A stretch of DNA of 32,551 bases from the NCBI GenBank assembly GCA_027483885.1, contig JAIXTO010000065.1, forward strand, positions 1 through 32,551. The letters are read 5' to 3'. A program made the translations under genes and the position numbers. Positions 1-7,033 of the stretch are shown piece after piece. Positions within the stretch are counted from its first letter, which is position 1. Every line of letters begins with the position of its first letter. The stretch is from Rhizobiaceae bacterium (GTDB lineage Bacteria > Pseudomonadota > Alphaproteobacteria > Rhizobiales > Rhizobiaceae). The notes beneath the pieces are model-generated. The model searched no databases, was not told where the DNA came from, and worked only from the letters and a program-made list of their open reading frames with translations.

Positions 1-58
1 CCGTGATCTGACGCACCGCGTCGCGCTTAAACTCTTCGCTGAAATTCGATTTGCTCAT
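1..58 (-). CDS. IS3-family transposase OrfA, N-terminal 19 residues
   Basis: The minus strand from 58 reads MSKSNFSEEFKRDAVRQIT, the characteristic start of IS3-family OrfA proteins. This segment leads into the helix-turn-helix that binds the IS ends. In the family, OrfA and OrfB are joined by programmed frameshifting into the active DDE transposase. Only this short start is in the window, so whether the copy is intact cannot be judged. The start codon is the ATG at 58-56, with a purine-rich stretch upstream inside the IS leader. Confidence 0.75.
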   Translation of the reverse strand, partial: MSKSNFSEEFKRDAVRQIT

Positions 59-117
59 GGTGATCTTCTTGCCTCAAAATTAGGAAAGAAGGCGTCTACA
101 AATCTCGGGGCTATTCA
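1..117 (-). mobile_element. IS3-family insertion sequence, one terminal part
   Basis: The edge of the window carries the beginning of an IS3-family orfA, read leftwards. About 60 bp outside its start codon is a typical IS3-group terminal sequence: read on the minus strand from 117 it begins TGAATAGCCCCGAGATTTG, with the usual TGA start and CCCC block. I therefore place the IS end at 117. The rest of the element lies outside the window, so the other inverted repeat and any target duplication cannot be seen. The IS cuts directly into the open frame that follows at 118, so it disrupted that gene or mediated a deletion there. Confidence 0.8.
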
Positions 118-393
118 CTCTTTGACGGTCAACTTACCTCCGCCCTGTCGAAATTTATGCATTTGGCTCGAGATACCAAAGCTAATTACTGGAGTTTGGC
201 GGGGACATATGTTCCGCTTGACGAAGAATCGTATCTTTTTCATTTGCGTAAACAGATAGAAATGGAAGCGGATGTCGTGCGACGCAACCGCATCATAAAT
301 ATCCCTCTCCAAAATAAAGCGCTGTTCGCATCTATGGATGTGCTGATAGGTGAGTTGATCAAACTCGCAGATATCTACGAAGTTGACTGGCGG
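118..393 (+). pseudogene. Orphan gene fragment between the IS and the prophage end
   Basis: A + strand frame is open from the IS boundary and runs to a stop at 442-444, inside the neighbouring DUF3164 gene. The protein-like part (FMHLARDTKANYWSLAG, then acidic and leucine-rich helices ending near IYEVDW) covers about 118-390. The last codons are phage sequence read on the wrong strand. I infer an internal piece of a once larger gene, cut at its 5' side by the IS and at its 3' side by the junction with the truncated prophage. The family is not recognised. An ATG at 157 exists but has no clear ribosome binding site, and expression as a 95-aa protein is doubtful. Confidence 0.45.
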
Positions 394-417
394 CGGCCAC
401 TGCTTAATCTTGAGCAT
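388..417 (-). pseudogene. Cut-off start of the next early phage gene
   Basis: One base after the DUF3164 stop on the minus strand, a new ATG (417-415) opens with codons for MLKIKQWPPP. The tight spacing matches the other junctions in this operon. After about ten codons the sequence changes into the orphan fragment on the opposite strand. I read this as the start of the next early gene of the Mu-like phage, amputated at the prophage breakpoint. The gene is too short to name. Confidence 0.35.
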
Positions 418-418
418 C

Positions 419-1075
419 TCACGCCCTCGCCAGATCGATCGTAACCGCCTGCCAACCAGCATCCGGCTGGTCGCGCACGTAGAACCGCACATATTCCTTT
501 GAGCCGGTGATCCGCATGGCGTCGCGGATGGCGTCCATTGCGCGCTTCCAGCGGGCGTCCTCGATCGAGTGGCGTAGCAGCATGAAGATCTTGGAGCGGT
601 TGATCTTGCCTTCCTTGTCGGTGTCGAAGGCATCGCTGACCAGCGTCTGGATTTCCGGCCGACTGTCGGCCGACCATTCATTCAGGCATTCATCGACCAG
701 CTTCTTGGCCACCTGCAATTCCGGACCGAAATCCACGAGATCTGCCACCTGCACCTGAACGCGCATCAGGCCGTCGATGGTCTGATAGGTGCGGTTGCCC
801 TTGGCACCGCCAATCCGGGCGCCGTATTCCTCTTCAAGCAACACATCGAAGGTGCCGAGATCGACCATGGTGTGGTCGCGAAAACGGCGGATCTGGGCGT
901 TGAGGTCGAGTGCAAACTTCATAATTTTGCGCACCGTTTGGTCTTCCAGCCGGTGCTGCGGCTTTAGCATGTCGACCGGGGTGAGCTTGCCCTTGGCATC
1001 AGGCATATACTGGCGGCCGGCGACGGTGATGATGCCATCGGCATTGGTGTCTGCGTTCGGGGTGATCGTATCCAT
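419..1075 (-). CDS. DUF3164 family protein of Mu-like phages
   Basis: A 218-aa protein resembling the DUF3164 family, found in the early (semi-essential) region of Mu-like phages; its biochemical role is unknown. The sequence is charged and largely helical, with the family-like MPDAKGKLTPVDMLKP near residues 24-39 and a segment around VRKIMKFALDLNAQIRRFRD. It has no signal peptide or membrane segment. It is the last intact gene of the leftward early operon, 43 bp after the 79-aa gene, with the ATG at 1075-1073. The operon breaks off directly after it. Confidence 0.75.
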   Translation of the reverse strand: MDTITPNADTNADGIITVAGRQYMPDAKGKLTPVDMLKPQHRLEDQTVRKIMKFALDLNAQIRRFRDHTMVDLGTFDVLLEEEYGARIGGAKGNRTYQTIDGLMRVQVQVADLVDFGPELQVAKKLVDECLNEWSADSRPEIQTLVSDAFDTDKEGKINRSKIFMLLRHSIEDARWKRAMDAIRDAMRITGSKEYVRFYVRDQPDAGWQAVTIDLARA

Positions 1076-1118
1076 TGTCCTGACTTTCCATTAATTGGGA
1101 GGTTTCAGAGGCAGCCGG

Positions 1119-1358
1119 TCAAGCCGGCGGCGCTCCGGTTTCGCGCACCAGTTGGAGGCGAGGGCGGCCGATATGGCGGGCCTGCAGCGCAAGCTCGATG
1201 ATCCGCTTCTCGTCCTCGGTCTCGCGCACCAGTTCGATCGTGGTGTTCAGCCTTCGCACCAGGGCGGCCGTGTCATCGCTTGAGAGGCGAAGGCCGCCAT
1301 GGATGGCCGGCTTGATCCGGTCGCGGATTGCGGTCAGTTCTTGCAAAGCCGTGATCAT
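1119..1358 (-). CDS. Small hypothetical protein of the Mu-like early operon (79 aa)
   Basis: A short, charged, helical protein starting MITALQELTAIRDRIKPA and ending RETGAPPA. It is not recognised as a named family; its position matches the small early genes downstream of B in Mu-like phages. The ATG at 1358-1356 overlaps the TGA of the upstream gene as TGATG, which decides the start although the frame stays open further upstream. The overlap points to translational coupling. Residues 20-65 (SSDDTAALVRRLNTTIELV and following) look like paired helices. It could be a DNA-binding or modulator protein, but nothing in the sequence proves this. Confidence 0.6.
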   Translation of the reverse strand: MITALQELTAIRDRIKPAIHGGLRLSSDDTAALVRRLNTTIELVRETEDEKRIIELALQARHIGRPRLQLVRETGAPPA

Positions 1359-1657
1359 CAGCGACCTCCCTTCGTAAAATCCGGCCGCACGACATTGCCG
1401 TCTGCCGACAGGATCAAGGCGCCGGCGACGTCCTGCGTCAGTTGCTCGATGGTGGCCGCCTGTTGCTTGCCGGCTTCGCTCAGGCGGTGGATGGAAAGCT
1501 CCGTCTCGACGGTGCGCGCGAGTTTCGTGATCAACGAAATCCGCTTGGTGAGCCGGACCACTTCGCCACCGGTGAGGCTGAGGCCCGTCTTCTCGAAAGG
1601 TTTGAACTGCCGGCGCAAGAGTTCCAGTTCGCGGGTGAGTGTGACGGGTGAGGTCAT
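1358..1657 (-). CDS. Small hypothetical protein of the Mu-like early operon (99 aa)
   Basis: A 99-aa soluble protein beginning MTSPVTLTRELELLRRQF. It is mostly amphipathic helix and ends in a basic, less structured tail (VVRPDFTKGGR). It has no cysteine motif, signal or membrane segment. The ATG overlaps the TGA of the B ATPase gene by four bases (ATGA) and the stop overlaps the next start, so it is a coupled member of the operon. I do not recognise the family. Its heptad-like leucines (LTKRISLITKLARTVETEL) would suit a coiled-coil partner protein, but this is inference. Confidence 0.65.
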   Translation of the reverse strand: MTSPVTLTRELELLRRQFKPFEKTGLSLTGGEVVRLTKRISLITKLARTVETELSIHRLSEAGKQQAATIEQLTQDVAGALILSADGNVVRPDFTKGGR

Positions 1658-2673
1658 GCCATGTCCTCCACGTCGCGGTTCTTCCAGGCCGCCTCGATGT
1701 CCTTGACGGTGACATTGCGGTCCTCGCCGATCGCAAGCATGCTGGCGAGCTTCATGGTCTTGTCGATCTGGCCGAGCGCGCCGCCCTTCAGGCCGATGCC
1801 GGTGAGCAGCTTGATGCTGTCAGGATCGGTGACACCCCAGGCGCTGATATAGGCGGCGATGTCTTCGGCGAATGGCTTCTGGCGCTTGAGATGCTTGCCG
1901 ACACGGCGCTTAAGCTGCGCATAGGAGCGGCCCTTCACCTGCGCCACGAAGCGGGAATAAACCTCCTCATTGCCGACCAGGGCGATGCCGCACTGGTAGA
2001 TGTCGGAGAAGTGGCGCAGCTGGTTGATGGCGTCATCAACGAGGTTCTGTGCCTCGTCTACTATCAGGAGAGAACCGCCGCCCATGCGCCCGAGCTTGCC
2101 GCCGATGGCGCGGGTCAGCCGGGCCGGATTGTTTTCGAGCACGTCCAGTTCGGCCGCCAGTTCCACCAGCATGCCGTGAACCGTCTTTGTGTGCGGACTG
2201 ACTGTGGCGTGGTAGACGTTCGGGTGCGTTGCCCGGTAATGGCGGCAGGTCGCCGTCTTGCCGTTGCCGGCGGCGACCGTGATCATCACGAGGTCGGCGG
2301 TCAGCTGCGCCCATTGCAGGGTCTGGGTGATTTCGGCGGCAATCCGGGTCTTGATGAAGGCCGGCGAGGTCGGAATGGTCGGCATCGCAGCCGCATCCAG
2401 AACCGCCGAGATCCAGTTGCGCATCTGGCGGTTCATGTTGTCCAGCCGGCCAAGATAGGTGCCGGAGAACCATTGGGAGAAGGTGCCTTCCTTCATGCCG
2501 CTGCGGCGGGTGACTTCGGCTTTCGTCCAGCTGTTGGCAATGGCGATCTCGGCCACCTGCGAGCGGATCTCGCGCCAGTCGTCGATGTCGTCGGCGTGCT
2601 TTTCCAGAAATGGCAGTTCGGGCTCGGATTGCTCCCAGCCGGAATAGGGTCTTGTGTCGATGTGCTTGTTCAT
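1654..2673 (-). CDS. Mu B-like transposition ATPase
   Basis: A 339-aa AAA+ ATPase, the partner of the transposase upstream. In Mu, B binds DNA in the ATP form, selects target sites, stimulates the transposase and gives target immunity. The N terminus (about 50-100) carries an HTH-like segment (SWTKAEVTRRSGMKEGTFSQW), as Mu B proteins do. The Walker A is AAGNGKTATC, followed by a sensor-rich middle and a Walker B reading LLIVDEAQNL. The ATG at 2673-2671 is 119 bp downstream of the A stop. It is the only gene pair in this operon with a real gap, and that gap holds two hairpins. The stop overlaps the next gene. Length is close to Mu B (312 aa). Confidence 0.88.
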   Translation of the reverse strand: MNKHIDTRPYSGWEQSEPELPFLEKHADDIDDWREIRSQVAEIAIANSWTKAEVTRRSGMKEGTFSQWFSGTYLGRLDNMNRQMRNWISAVLDAAAMPTIPTSPAFIKTRIAAEITQTLQWAQLTADLVMITVAAGNGKTATCRHYRATHPNVYHATVSPHTKTVHGMLVELAAELDVLENNPARLTRAIGGKLGRMGGGSLLIVDEAQNLVDDAINQLRHFSDIYQCGIALVGNEEVYSRFVAQVKGRSYAQLKRRVGKHLKRQKPFAEDIAAYISAWGVTDPDSIKLLTGIGLKGGALGQIDKTMKLASMLAIGEDRNVTVKDIEAAWKNRDVEDMA

Positions 2674-2691
2674 GCGAAGGTTCCAGTTAGG

Positions 2692-2742
2692 TCAGCCCCT
2701 CGGGGCGTTTTGTATGGGCGGGTTTTCCCCGCCCATTTTTTT
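2692..2742 (+). terminator. Two + strand terminator-like hairpins between A and B
   Basis: Two hairpins follow each other. One is a short GCCCC/GGGGC stem followed by TTTT (2692-2710). The other is a 9-bp ATGGGCGGG/CCCGCCCAT stem with a 5-nt loop and seven T residues (2714-2742). Both have the T tract on the + strand side, so they would stop transcription moving rightwards, against the A-B operon. In the operon's own direction the stems lack a U tract and would only form RNA structure in the A-B spacer. Confidence 0.55.
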
Positions 2743-2792
2743 GTCGGAACCGGACTCGGTACTTTTCGGCTCTGCTATGCGATCCCGACGCA

Positions 2793-4793
2793 CTACTTCC
2801 GGGATCGATTTCCTTTCGGAAATTCAATGACCTCGGGGTCTCCGGTGAGTTTGGAGAGGGCGCGGGAAAAGCTGTTTTCAAAGGCGGCCTCGTCCGGTGC
2901 CGCCTGCTGGACGGCAAGGTTTGAGCGCGCGATGCGGGTGACGCGGGGCGGTTTCGGCTTCGGCGCTGGCGGCTCGGCCGCGCGTTCGGCCCGCGTATAG
3001 AGATCTGCAAGATCCTGTGCCTTCAGTCGGACATGCGCCTCCCGTTCAGCGGCGAGTGCCTTCTCCAGATCCTTCTTCGTGCGGGCGTGCTGTCGCGCCG
3101 CTACGGTGTCATGGAAGCCGGTGTCATCCAGGCAGGCGGCATCGCAGATCAGAACGTTGTTCAGGTCGTAGACCTTGATGCTCTGGTGCAGCCGGTCGGG
3201 ATCGAAGCGCACAACGACCTTCTTGCCGACATAGCCGGTGAGCGCCGGTGCCCAATATCGGTTGCGGTGCAGTTCGATGTGGCCATCTGGTTTGCGGGCG
3301 GTAATGCCTTCGGCGGCCAGCAGCCAGAGGGAACGCTGGGCGGCGGTGGCATACCGCACCACCGTGCCCGGTTCGGCCACGCTCTGGTTGAAGGTTTCGT
3401 CGAAGCTGCGTCCATTGCAGTTGCCGCCGGTGCGGCCCGGACGGGCATTGTGTTCGGCGATTTCCCGGTTGACCAGGTCCACGAAGGTGGCGAGCGGAAC
3501 AGCCTTCGAGCGGTAGTTTTCCGGCTTCGCGTCGGGCTTGTTGCCGGTATAGGCGCCGGCGCAGACCGGGTGGCGGGCGACTGTGTCGGTGAGGTCCAGG
3601 AAGGCGCGTTCGATCGGTTTCGACTGGCCGGAATAGGGCTTGGTAAACTGCAGCTCGATGCCAAGCGTGACCAACAGGCCCTTCGGGTCCTCGTCGCGGA
3701 TCTTGAAGCGATAGCGGGTTTTCGCGCCGCCGGTCAGCCACTTGCTGGTGAAGGCACGGCCATTGTCGAGGGTGATCTGGTCGGGGATGCCGAAGTTCTC
3801 GACCATGTCGCCGATGACGAGCCGCACCGCATCCTTGTTCTCGCTGTCGGATAGGCGCCAGGCAACGAACTTGCCCGAGTAGAGATCCTGCAGGGCGATG
3901 AGGTGGATGCGGTCGATGCGGCCATCAGGGAACTCCACAAAAACGTCAAAGCGATGCCCGTCCATGTTGACCGCCTGCATGGCGTGGAGATGGGAGCGCG
4001 TACGGCGCTGAGCAGGGTAGAGGAACTTTGCCTTTTCCTTGCCCTGCCGTGCCAGCACCTGGACGGCTTCCGGCACTTCATGATCGAACCGGCGGCGCAG
4101 CGCCCTTTCTGTCGGAATGGGATGCCACTTCTTCGTCTTGGCGAGCTTCACCACGCGGCGATAGCAGGCGGAAAAGGTCGGCCGTTCCGGGCGCAGGTAA
4201 TCGCTCTTCAGAACATCCCAGGCCTCTTCGTGGCATTCCGCCCATCTGCTGTCAGATCGGTAAGACGGAGCAAGTGCCGCCAGCCAATCCTCGCGGTCGT
4301 GGCCTTCCAAAAGCTTGCGCCATTCATAGAAGGCGGATTTGGTGACGCCGGCGCGCCGGCAGGCCATGGTGACGGAGGCCGATGCCGTCATGCCGCCGCG
4401 CTCCAGATCCTCGGCGATTTGAAGGGCCTTCAAACGAGCTTCACAGACGATTTTTTGCTCGTTTGAAAGAGCCTCATATTCGCCCCACAGCTTGGATTTG
4501 CGTTCGCGGTACAGGTTACGATCATCATTGGCTGGCGCCATATGAACGACGAGCAGCCGCGTCTGCGCGATCTGCGGCAGCAGCGAATAGTGATATTCCC
4601 AGACGGGCTTGGTCTTACCCGGCACGCGCCGGGCCAGACGCTCGTCACCACGCCAGCGGGCGCGGGCGATCTTGTCGATGGCCGACATATCACGAGGCAG
4701 GCCGGGCAGGTTTGCCTCGGCCAGTTCGGCGATGGAATAGAATTCCTTCACCACCGGCGGTTCCTGCGGTTTGGGGGAGCGCTTGGGTGCCAT
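2793..4793 (-). CDS. Mu A-like DDE transposase
   Basis: A 666-aa DDE transposase/integrase of the Mu A class. It cuts the phage ends and joins them to target DNA during replicative transposition. The N-terminal half has Mu-type DNA-binding helices (IDKIARARWRGDERLARR at about 39-56, then a second HTH around 140-160). The catalytic triad is visible as D278 (NMDGHRF), D343 (TLDNGRAF) and E395 (SKPIERAF), spaced almost as in Mu A (269, 336, 392). A beta-barrel-like C-terminal domain follows (RYWAPALTGYVGKK), then a charged tail likely to contact B. The ATG at 4793-4791 overlaps the upstream stop (TGATG); a GTG one codon earlier is less likely. The gene looks intact. Confidence 0.93.
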   Translation of the reverse strand: MAPKRSPKPQEPPVVKEFYSIAELAEANLPGLPRDMSAIDKIARARWRGDERLARRVPGKTKPVWEYHYSLLPQIAQTRLLVVHMAPANDDRNLYRERKSKLWGEYEALSNEQKIVCEARLKALQIAEDLERGGMTASASVTMACRRAGVTKSAFYEWRKLLEGHDREDWLAALAPSYRSDSRWAECHEEAWDVLKSDYLRPERPTFSACYRRVVKLAKTKKWHPIPTERALRRRFDHEVPEAVQVLARQGKEKAKFLYPAQRRTRSHLHAMQAVNMDGHRFDVFVEFPDGRIDRIHLIALQDLYSGKFVAWRLSDSENKDAVRLVIGDMVENFGIPDQITLDNGRAFTSKWLTGGAKTRYRFKIRDEDPKGLLVTLGIELQFTKPYSGQSKPIERAFLDLTDTVARHPVCAGAYTGNKPDAKPENYRSKAVPLATFVDLVNREIAEHNARPGRTGGNCNGRSFDETFNQSVAEPGTVVRYATAAQRSLWLLAAEGITARKPDGHIELHRNRYWAPALTGYVGKKVVVRFDPDRLHQSIKVYDLNNVLICDAACLDDTGFHDTVAARQHARTKKDLEKALAAEREAHVRLKAQDLADLYTRAERAAEPPAPKPKPPRVTRIARSNLAVQQAAPDEAAFENSFSRALSKLTGDPEVIEFPKGNRSRK

Positions 4794-5251
4794 CACTGCC
4801 CCCGCCGTTTGATGTTGATCGGCGTGGAGCGCAGCGTCTTCAGGCGCTGCTGCAATTCACGCTGTTCCTGTTGCAGGCGGGCGATCTCGGCAAGCCGGGC
4901 TTCGTCGCCTTCCAGGAGGGTGAGGCCATCTTCCGAGACGACGAAATCCCAGAGCCAGACCGCGCCGGTGGCGCGCACGAAGGCCTTGAAGCGCACGAGG
5001 CTCACATCATGCGAGGCCTTGCTTTCGGCCGTGTAGGCGTCGAGCGTCATCTTCGAAAGGTTGGGCAGGCCGAGGTAATGCGCCATGCGGGCCGCGATCA
5101 CCTCGCGCGAATGCGGGCATTCGCGGATGGCGCGGGCCATTTCACGCTTGAGGCGTGAACGGAAACGATCAAGGTCGATCGAGGCGACGGGCGCGCGCAC
5201 CGGAAACAGCGGCTCAAGGAAGAAATCGAGTTGGGCGGGATGCTTGCTCAT
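4793..5251 (-). CDS. Hypothetical protein upstream of transposase A (152 aa)
   Basis: A 152-aa soluble protein, not recognised as a named family. It begins MSKHPAQLDFFLEPL. A helical middle is rich in arginine (FRSRLKREMARAIREC), followed by a segment resembling a short DNA-binding unit (AARMAHYLGLPNLSKMTL). The C terminus is a clear heptad-type coiled coil (ARLAEIARLQQEQRELQQRL), suggesting an oligomer. It sits between the ParB-like protein and transposase A, with TGATG overlaps on both sides, so it is made with both. A role as a transposition accessory or regulator is inference from position. Confidence 0.65.
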   Translation of the reverse strand: MSKHPAQLDFFLEPLFPVRAPVASIDLDRFRSRLKREMARAIRECPHSREVIAARMAHYLGLPNLSKMTLDAYTAESKASHDVSLVRFKAFVRATGAVWLWDFVVSEDGLTLLEGDEARLAEIARLQQEQRELQQRLKTLRSTPINIKRRGQ

Positions 5252-6090
5252 CACGCGGCCTCGCTTTTCAGGTCGGTCATCAGCTGCGAAAGCTCGTCGC
5301 TGCCTTCCATGCCGATATGTTCGAGGAACTGGCGCCGGGTCTCTTCGCTGGCATCTTCCCAGGCGGTGACGAGGCGCGACAGCAGAACCGCCTGTTCAAC
5401 CTTCGCCTTGGGCAGGCGAGGGGCGGGGTCCACGATGGCGAGCGCCTTCTTCACGTCTGGTTCCGCCTTCAGCGCCACGGCCACCTGCCGCTGCTTCTGC
5501 GGCTCCAGCTTGGCCAGCGCCAGCAGTTGCGACTGGTTGTCGGCGGCGGGCGAGCTTTGGAGGGAGGCGCGGAGTTCTGGATGAAGGCTTCCACTGATCT
5601 TGCCGAGCCTGAATGCGGCCCGCCGGGATAGGCCTAGCTTGTTGACGACAGCTTCCGAGAAGCATGAGGCGGCCTCTTCAGAAAATAGTGCCAACTTGGC
5701 ACTATTTGCCCTCCCAGGGTTGATGGAGCCGTATTTGTTCTCCCAGAGGTCGCGATAGGCCTGAACGAAATAGGCGCGATCGAGAACGGAAAGATCCCGA
5801 CGGTGCAGGTTTTCTGCCAGTTCCAGCAATTGCGCATCTGCGCCATTAGCTTTCACGACGATAGCATCGAGCATCTCGATGCCGTGGATCTCGGCGCCGG
5901 TGCAGCGGTGCCCGCCGATGACCAGTGTGTAAGGGTTTTGGGCGGCCGGTGTGGCGCGCACCACGATGGGCTGCAACTGTCCGTGTTCTTTCATCGAGGC
6001 GCCAATGACGGCTGCATAATCGCGGTCGATCGGGCGCTGGCGCGGGCCGATCAGGATCTGCGAAAGAGAAAGCTGCTTGTAATCGGGCAT
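5251..6090 (-). CDS. ParB/RepB-like nuclease-fold protein (early operon copy)
   Basis: A 279-aa ParB-family protein. The N-terminal ParB/Srx fold shows QLQPIVVR, a box II-like motif GGHRCTGAE (in ParB proteins GxRR; here GGHR) and the box ELAENLHRRDLSVLDRA. A central HTH-like region follows (KLGLSRRAAFRLGKI), then a helical C terminus. ParB proteins are CTP-dependent DNA clamps at centromere-like sites. In alphaproteobacterial Mu-like phages such genes often precede A, with an unknown role. The ATG overlaps the upstream TGA. A diverged paralogue is at 14466-15287 with the same neighbour order. No ParA ATPase is nearby, so classical partitioning is unlikely. Confidence 0.82.
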   Translation of the reverse strand: MPDYKQLSLSQILIGPRQRPIDRDYAAVIGASMKEHGQLQPIVVRATPAAQNPYTLVIGGHRCTGAEIHGIEMLDAIVVKANGADAQLLELAENLHRRDLSVLDRAYFVQAYRDLWENKYGSINPGRANSAKLALFSEEAASCFSEAVVNKLGLSRRAAFRLGKISGSLHPELRASLQSSPAADNQSQLLALAKLEPQKQRQVAVALKAEPDVKKALAIVDPAPRLPKAKVEQAVLLSRLVTAWEDASEETRRQFLEHIGMEGSDELSQLMTDLKSEAA

Positions 6091-6449
6091 CAGGCGACCC
6101 CTCTTTCTTCTTCCGTCTGCAGGAAGGCGAGGGCGTGGGCGCGGACCACGATGCTGCGGTAATGCGTGCTGAAACGCGGCGTTTCCAGCCGGCGATCAAT
6201 GGTGCGTAGCGCCCGGTTGATGGCTTCCCGCGAACGGTCCTCCACCTCGACGACCCGACGCTTTGGCCATTTGAATTCGGTGACCATCAGGTGGATGACC
6301 ACTTGGCGCGCGAGCGCAGCATCGAACCACTGGTGCGGCGGCTCCACGATGTCGCGGATGGCAAGATGCGGAAAGCCTTCGCGCACGGCGGCATAACAGG
6401 CGTGCAGATGGGCCTCATAGAGCGCTTTGGAATTGTAGACGTTGATCAT
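6090..6449 (-). CDS. DnaA domain IV-like DNA-binding protein (early operon copy)
   Basis: A 119-aa protein whose middle (FDAALARQVVIHLMVTEF ... SREAINRALRTIDRRLE) resembles the C-terminal duplex-binding domain of DnaA: a helix with ARQ.A.YL spacing, then an HTH ending in a HALR.I-like helix. No AAA+ domain is present, so it cannot be an initiator by itself. It may bind DnaA-box-like sites or act as a regulator; this is inference from fold resemblance. The ATG at 6449 overlaps the stop of the small membrane protein, and its own stop overlaps the ParB-like start. A paralogue lies at 15284-15682, also directly upstream of a ParB-like gene. Confidence 0.65.
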   Translation of the reverse strand: MINVYNSKALYEAHLHACYAAVREGFPHLAIRDIVEPPHQWFDAALARQVVIHLMVTEFKWPKRRVVEVEDRSREAINRALRTIDRRLETPRFSTHYRSIVVRAHALAFLQTEEERGVA

Positions 6450-6574
6450 GCCAGCACCTGCGTGATGAAAGCAGCGAGCGCCGCAATGAGGCCAGCCGCC
6501 ACAAGGGCGAAGATCATCAGCCAGTCCGCCACGCGGCAGACGACGGAACGGGAGGGAATGAAGGGGTTTTTCAT
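6446..6574 (-). CDS. Small membrane protein (42 aa)
   Basis: A 42-aa peptide starting MKNPFIPSRSVVCRVADWLM and continuing as one hydrophobic helix of about 22 residues rich in Ala, Leu and Ile. It looks like a single-pass inner-membrane protein with a basic, cytoplasmic N terminus. The ATG at 6574-6572 lies 2 bp after the Ner-like gene stop, and its TGA overlaps the next ATG (ATGA), so it fits the operon exactly. The function is unknown. Lysis-related or superinfection-exclusion roles are known for small phage membrane proteins, but nothing here shows one. Confidence 0.6.
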   Translation of the reverse strand: MKNPFIPSRSVVCRVADWLMIFALVAAGLIAALAAFITQVLA

Positions 6575-6576
6575 GT

Positions 6577-6912
6577 CTAAGCCCTCGCGCCGATTTGGCG
6601 TTGCGCCATGGTGGAGGGGCGGACATAGTTGTCGCGGGGTTGAGGTGATTTCCGCAGACCGGAGGCGTGGTAACGCGTCCGCCAGAGGAGTTCTGGCCGT
6701 GTGCCGAGAGCTGCAGCGATTGCCCGCTCCCCCTTTACGTTTGGCTCCCGGAGCGTCGTTCCGGCAGTCCCGCGTGGAAGGTCATAGAGACGGTCGACTT
6801 GAAGAAGGGTAAGGCCCGCCTCAAAGAGCTTGCTCTTAATGGTGGTGATTTCCGAAATCTTCTTGTCGACGGTGGTTGTGGTCTGCTTGTCCGCCCGTTG
6901 GAGCCGGTGCAT
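6577..6912 (-). CDS. Ner-like early transcription regulator
   Basis: A 111-aa protein. The first 30 residues are polar (MHRLQRADKQTTTTVDKK), followed by a Ner/Nlp-type helix-turn-helix: IKSKLFEAGLTLLQVDRLYD, then a stretch ending VKGERAIAAALGTRPELLW. The KGERAIAxALG..PE.LW signature is typical of Ner. In Mu, Ner is the first early gene and turns down both repressor and early transcription. Here too it is the first gene of the leftward operon, opposite the repressor. I chose the ATG at 6912-6910 because it has a GAGG sequence about 7 bp upstream. Longer readings run back through the operator region and are implausible. Confidence 0.8.
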   Translation of the reverse strand: MHRLQRADKQTTTTVDKKISEITTIKSKLFEAGLTLLQVDRLYDLPRGTAGTTLREPNVKGERAIAAALGTRPELLWRTRYHASGLRKSPQPRDNYVRPSTMAQRQIGARA

Positions 6913-6934
6913 AGTGGATCCTCGTGGTGATGAG

Positions 6935-6959
6935 GGAGGCCCTGGCCGGCCTCCTTTTT
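6935..6959 (+). terminator. + strand terminator-like hairpin ahead of the repressor
   Basis: A perfect 7-bp stem GGAGGCC/GGCCTCC with a 6-nt loop is followed by TTTTT on the + strand. It would block rightward read-through into the repressor. Read leftwards, it sits in the leader of the Ner-like gene without a U tract. Confidence 0.5.
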
Positions 6960-6991
6960 CATGGGTGATTTGGTCCGTATTTATGGAGAGT

Positions 6992-7030
6992 AAAACGAGA
7001 TTTCGTTTTTGTAAAACGAAATTTCGGTTT
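6992..7030. promoter_or_regulatory. Twin 18-bp repressor operators
   Basis: Two near-identical palindromes, AAAACGA-4-TCGTTTT at 6992-7009 and AAAACGA-4-TCGGTTT at 7013-7030, lie 21 bp apart (two helical turns), immediately before the repressor ATG at 7034. The spacing suits cooperative binding by a dimeric repressor. On the minus strand the early promoter must run through or next to this block. The second palindrome ends 3 bp before the repressor ATG, so the repressor's own promoter or leader is also covered. No consensus -10/-35 pair is convincing by eye. Confidence 0.7.
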
Positions 7031-7033
7031 GTC

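Noticed and set aside
115..681. 188-codon leftward frame
   Set aside because: It lies in a shifted frame of the DUF3164 gene and runs across the prophage breakpoint; Arg/Ser/Pro-rich shadow composition.
1648..3000. 450-codon + strand frame opposite A and B
   Set aside because: A long antisense frame caused by high G+C; the minus strand carries clear Mu B and Mu A motifs.
3033..3854. 273-codon + strand frame opposite transposase A
   Set aside because: Antisense to the catalytic domain, where the DDE residues are seen.
6830..7033. N-terminal extension of the repressor
   Set aside because: It would translate the operators and a hairpin; the ATG at 7034 gives a normal repressor length.
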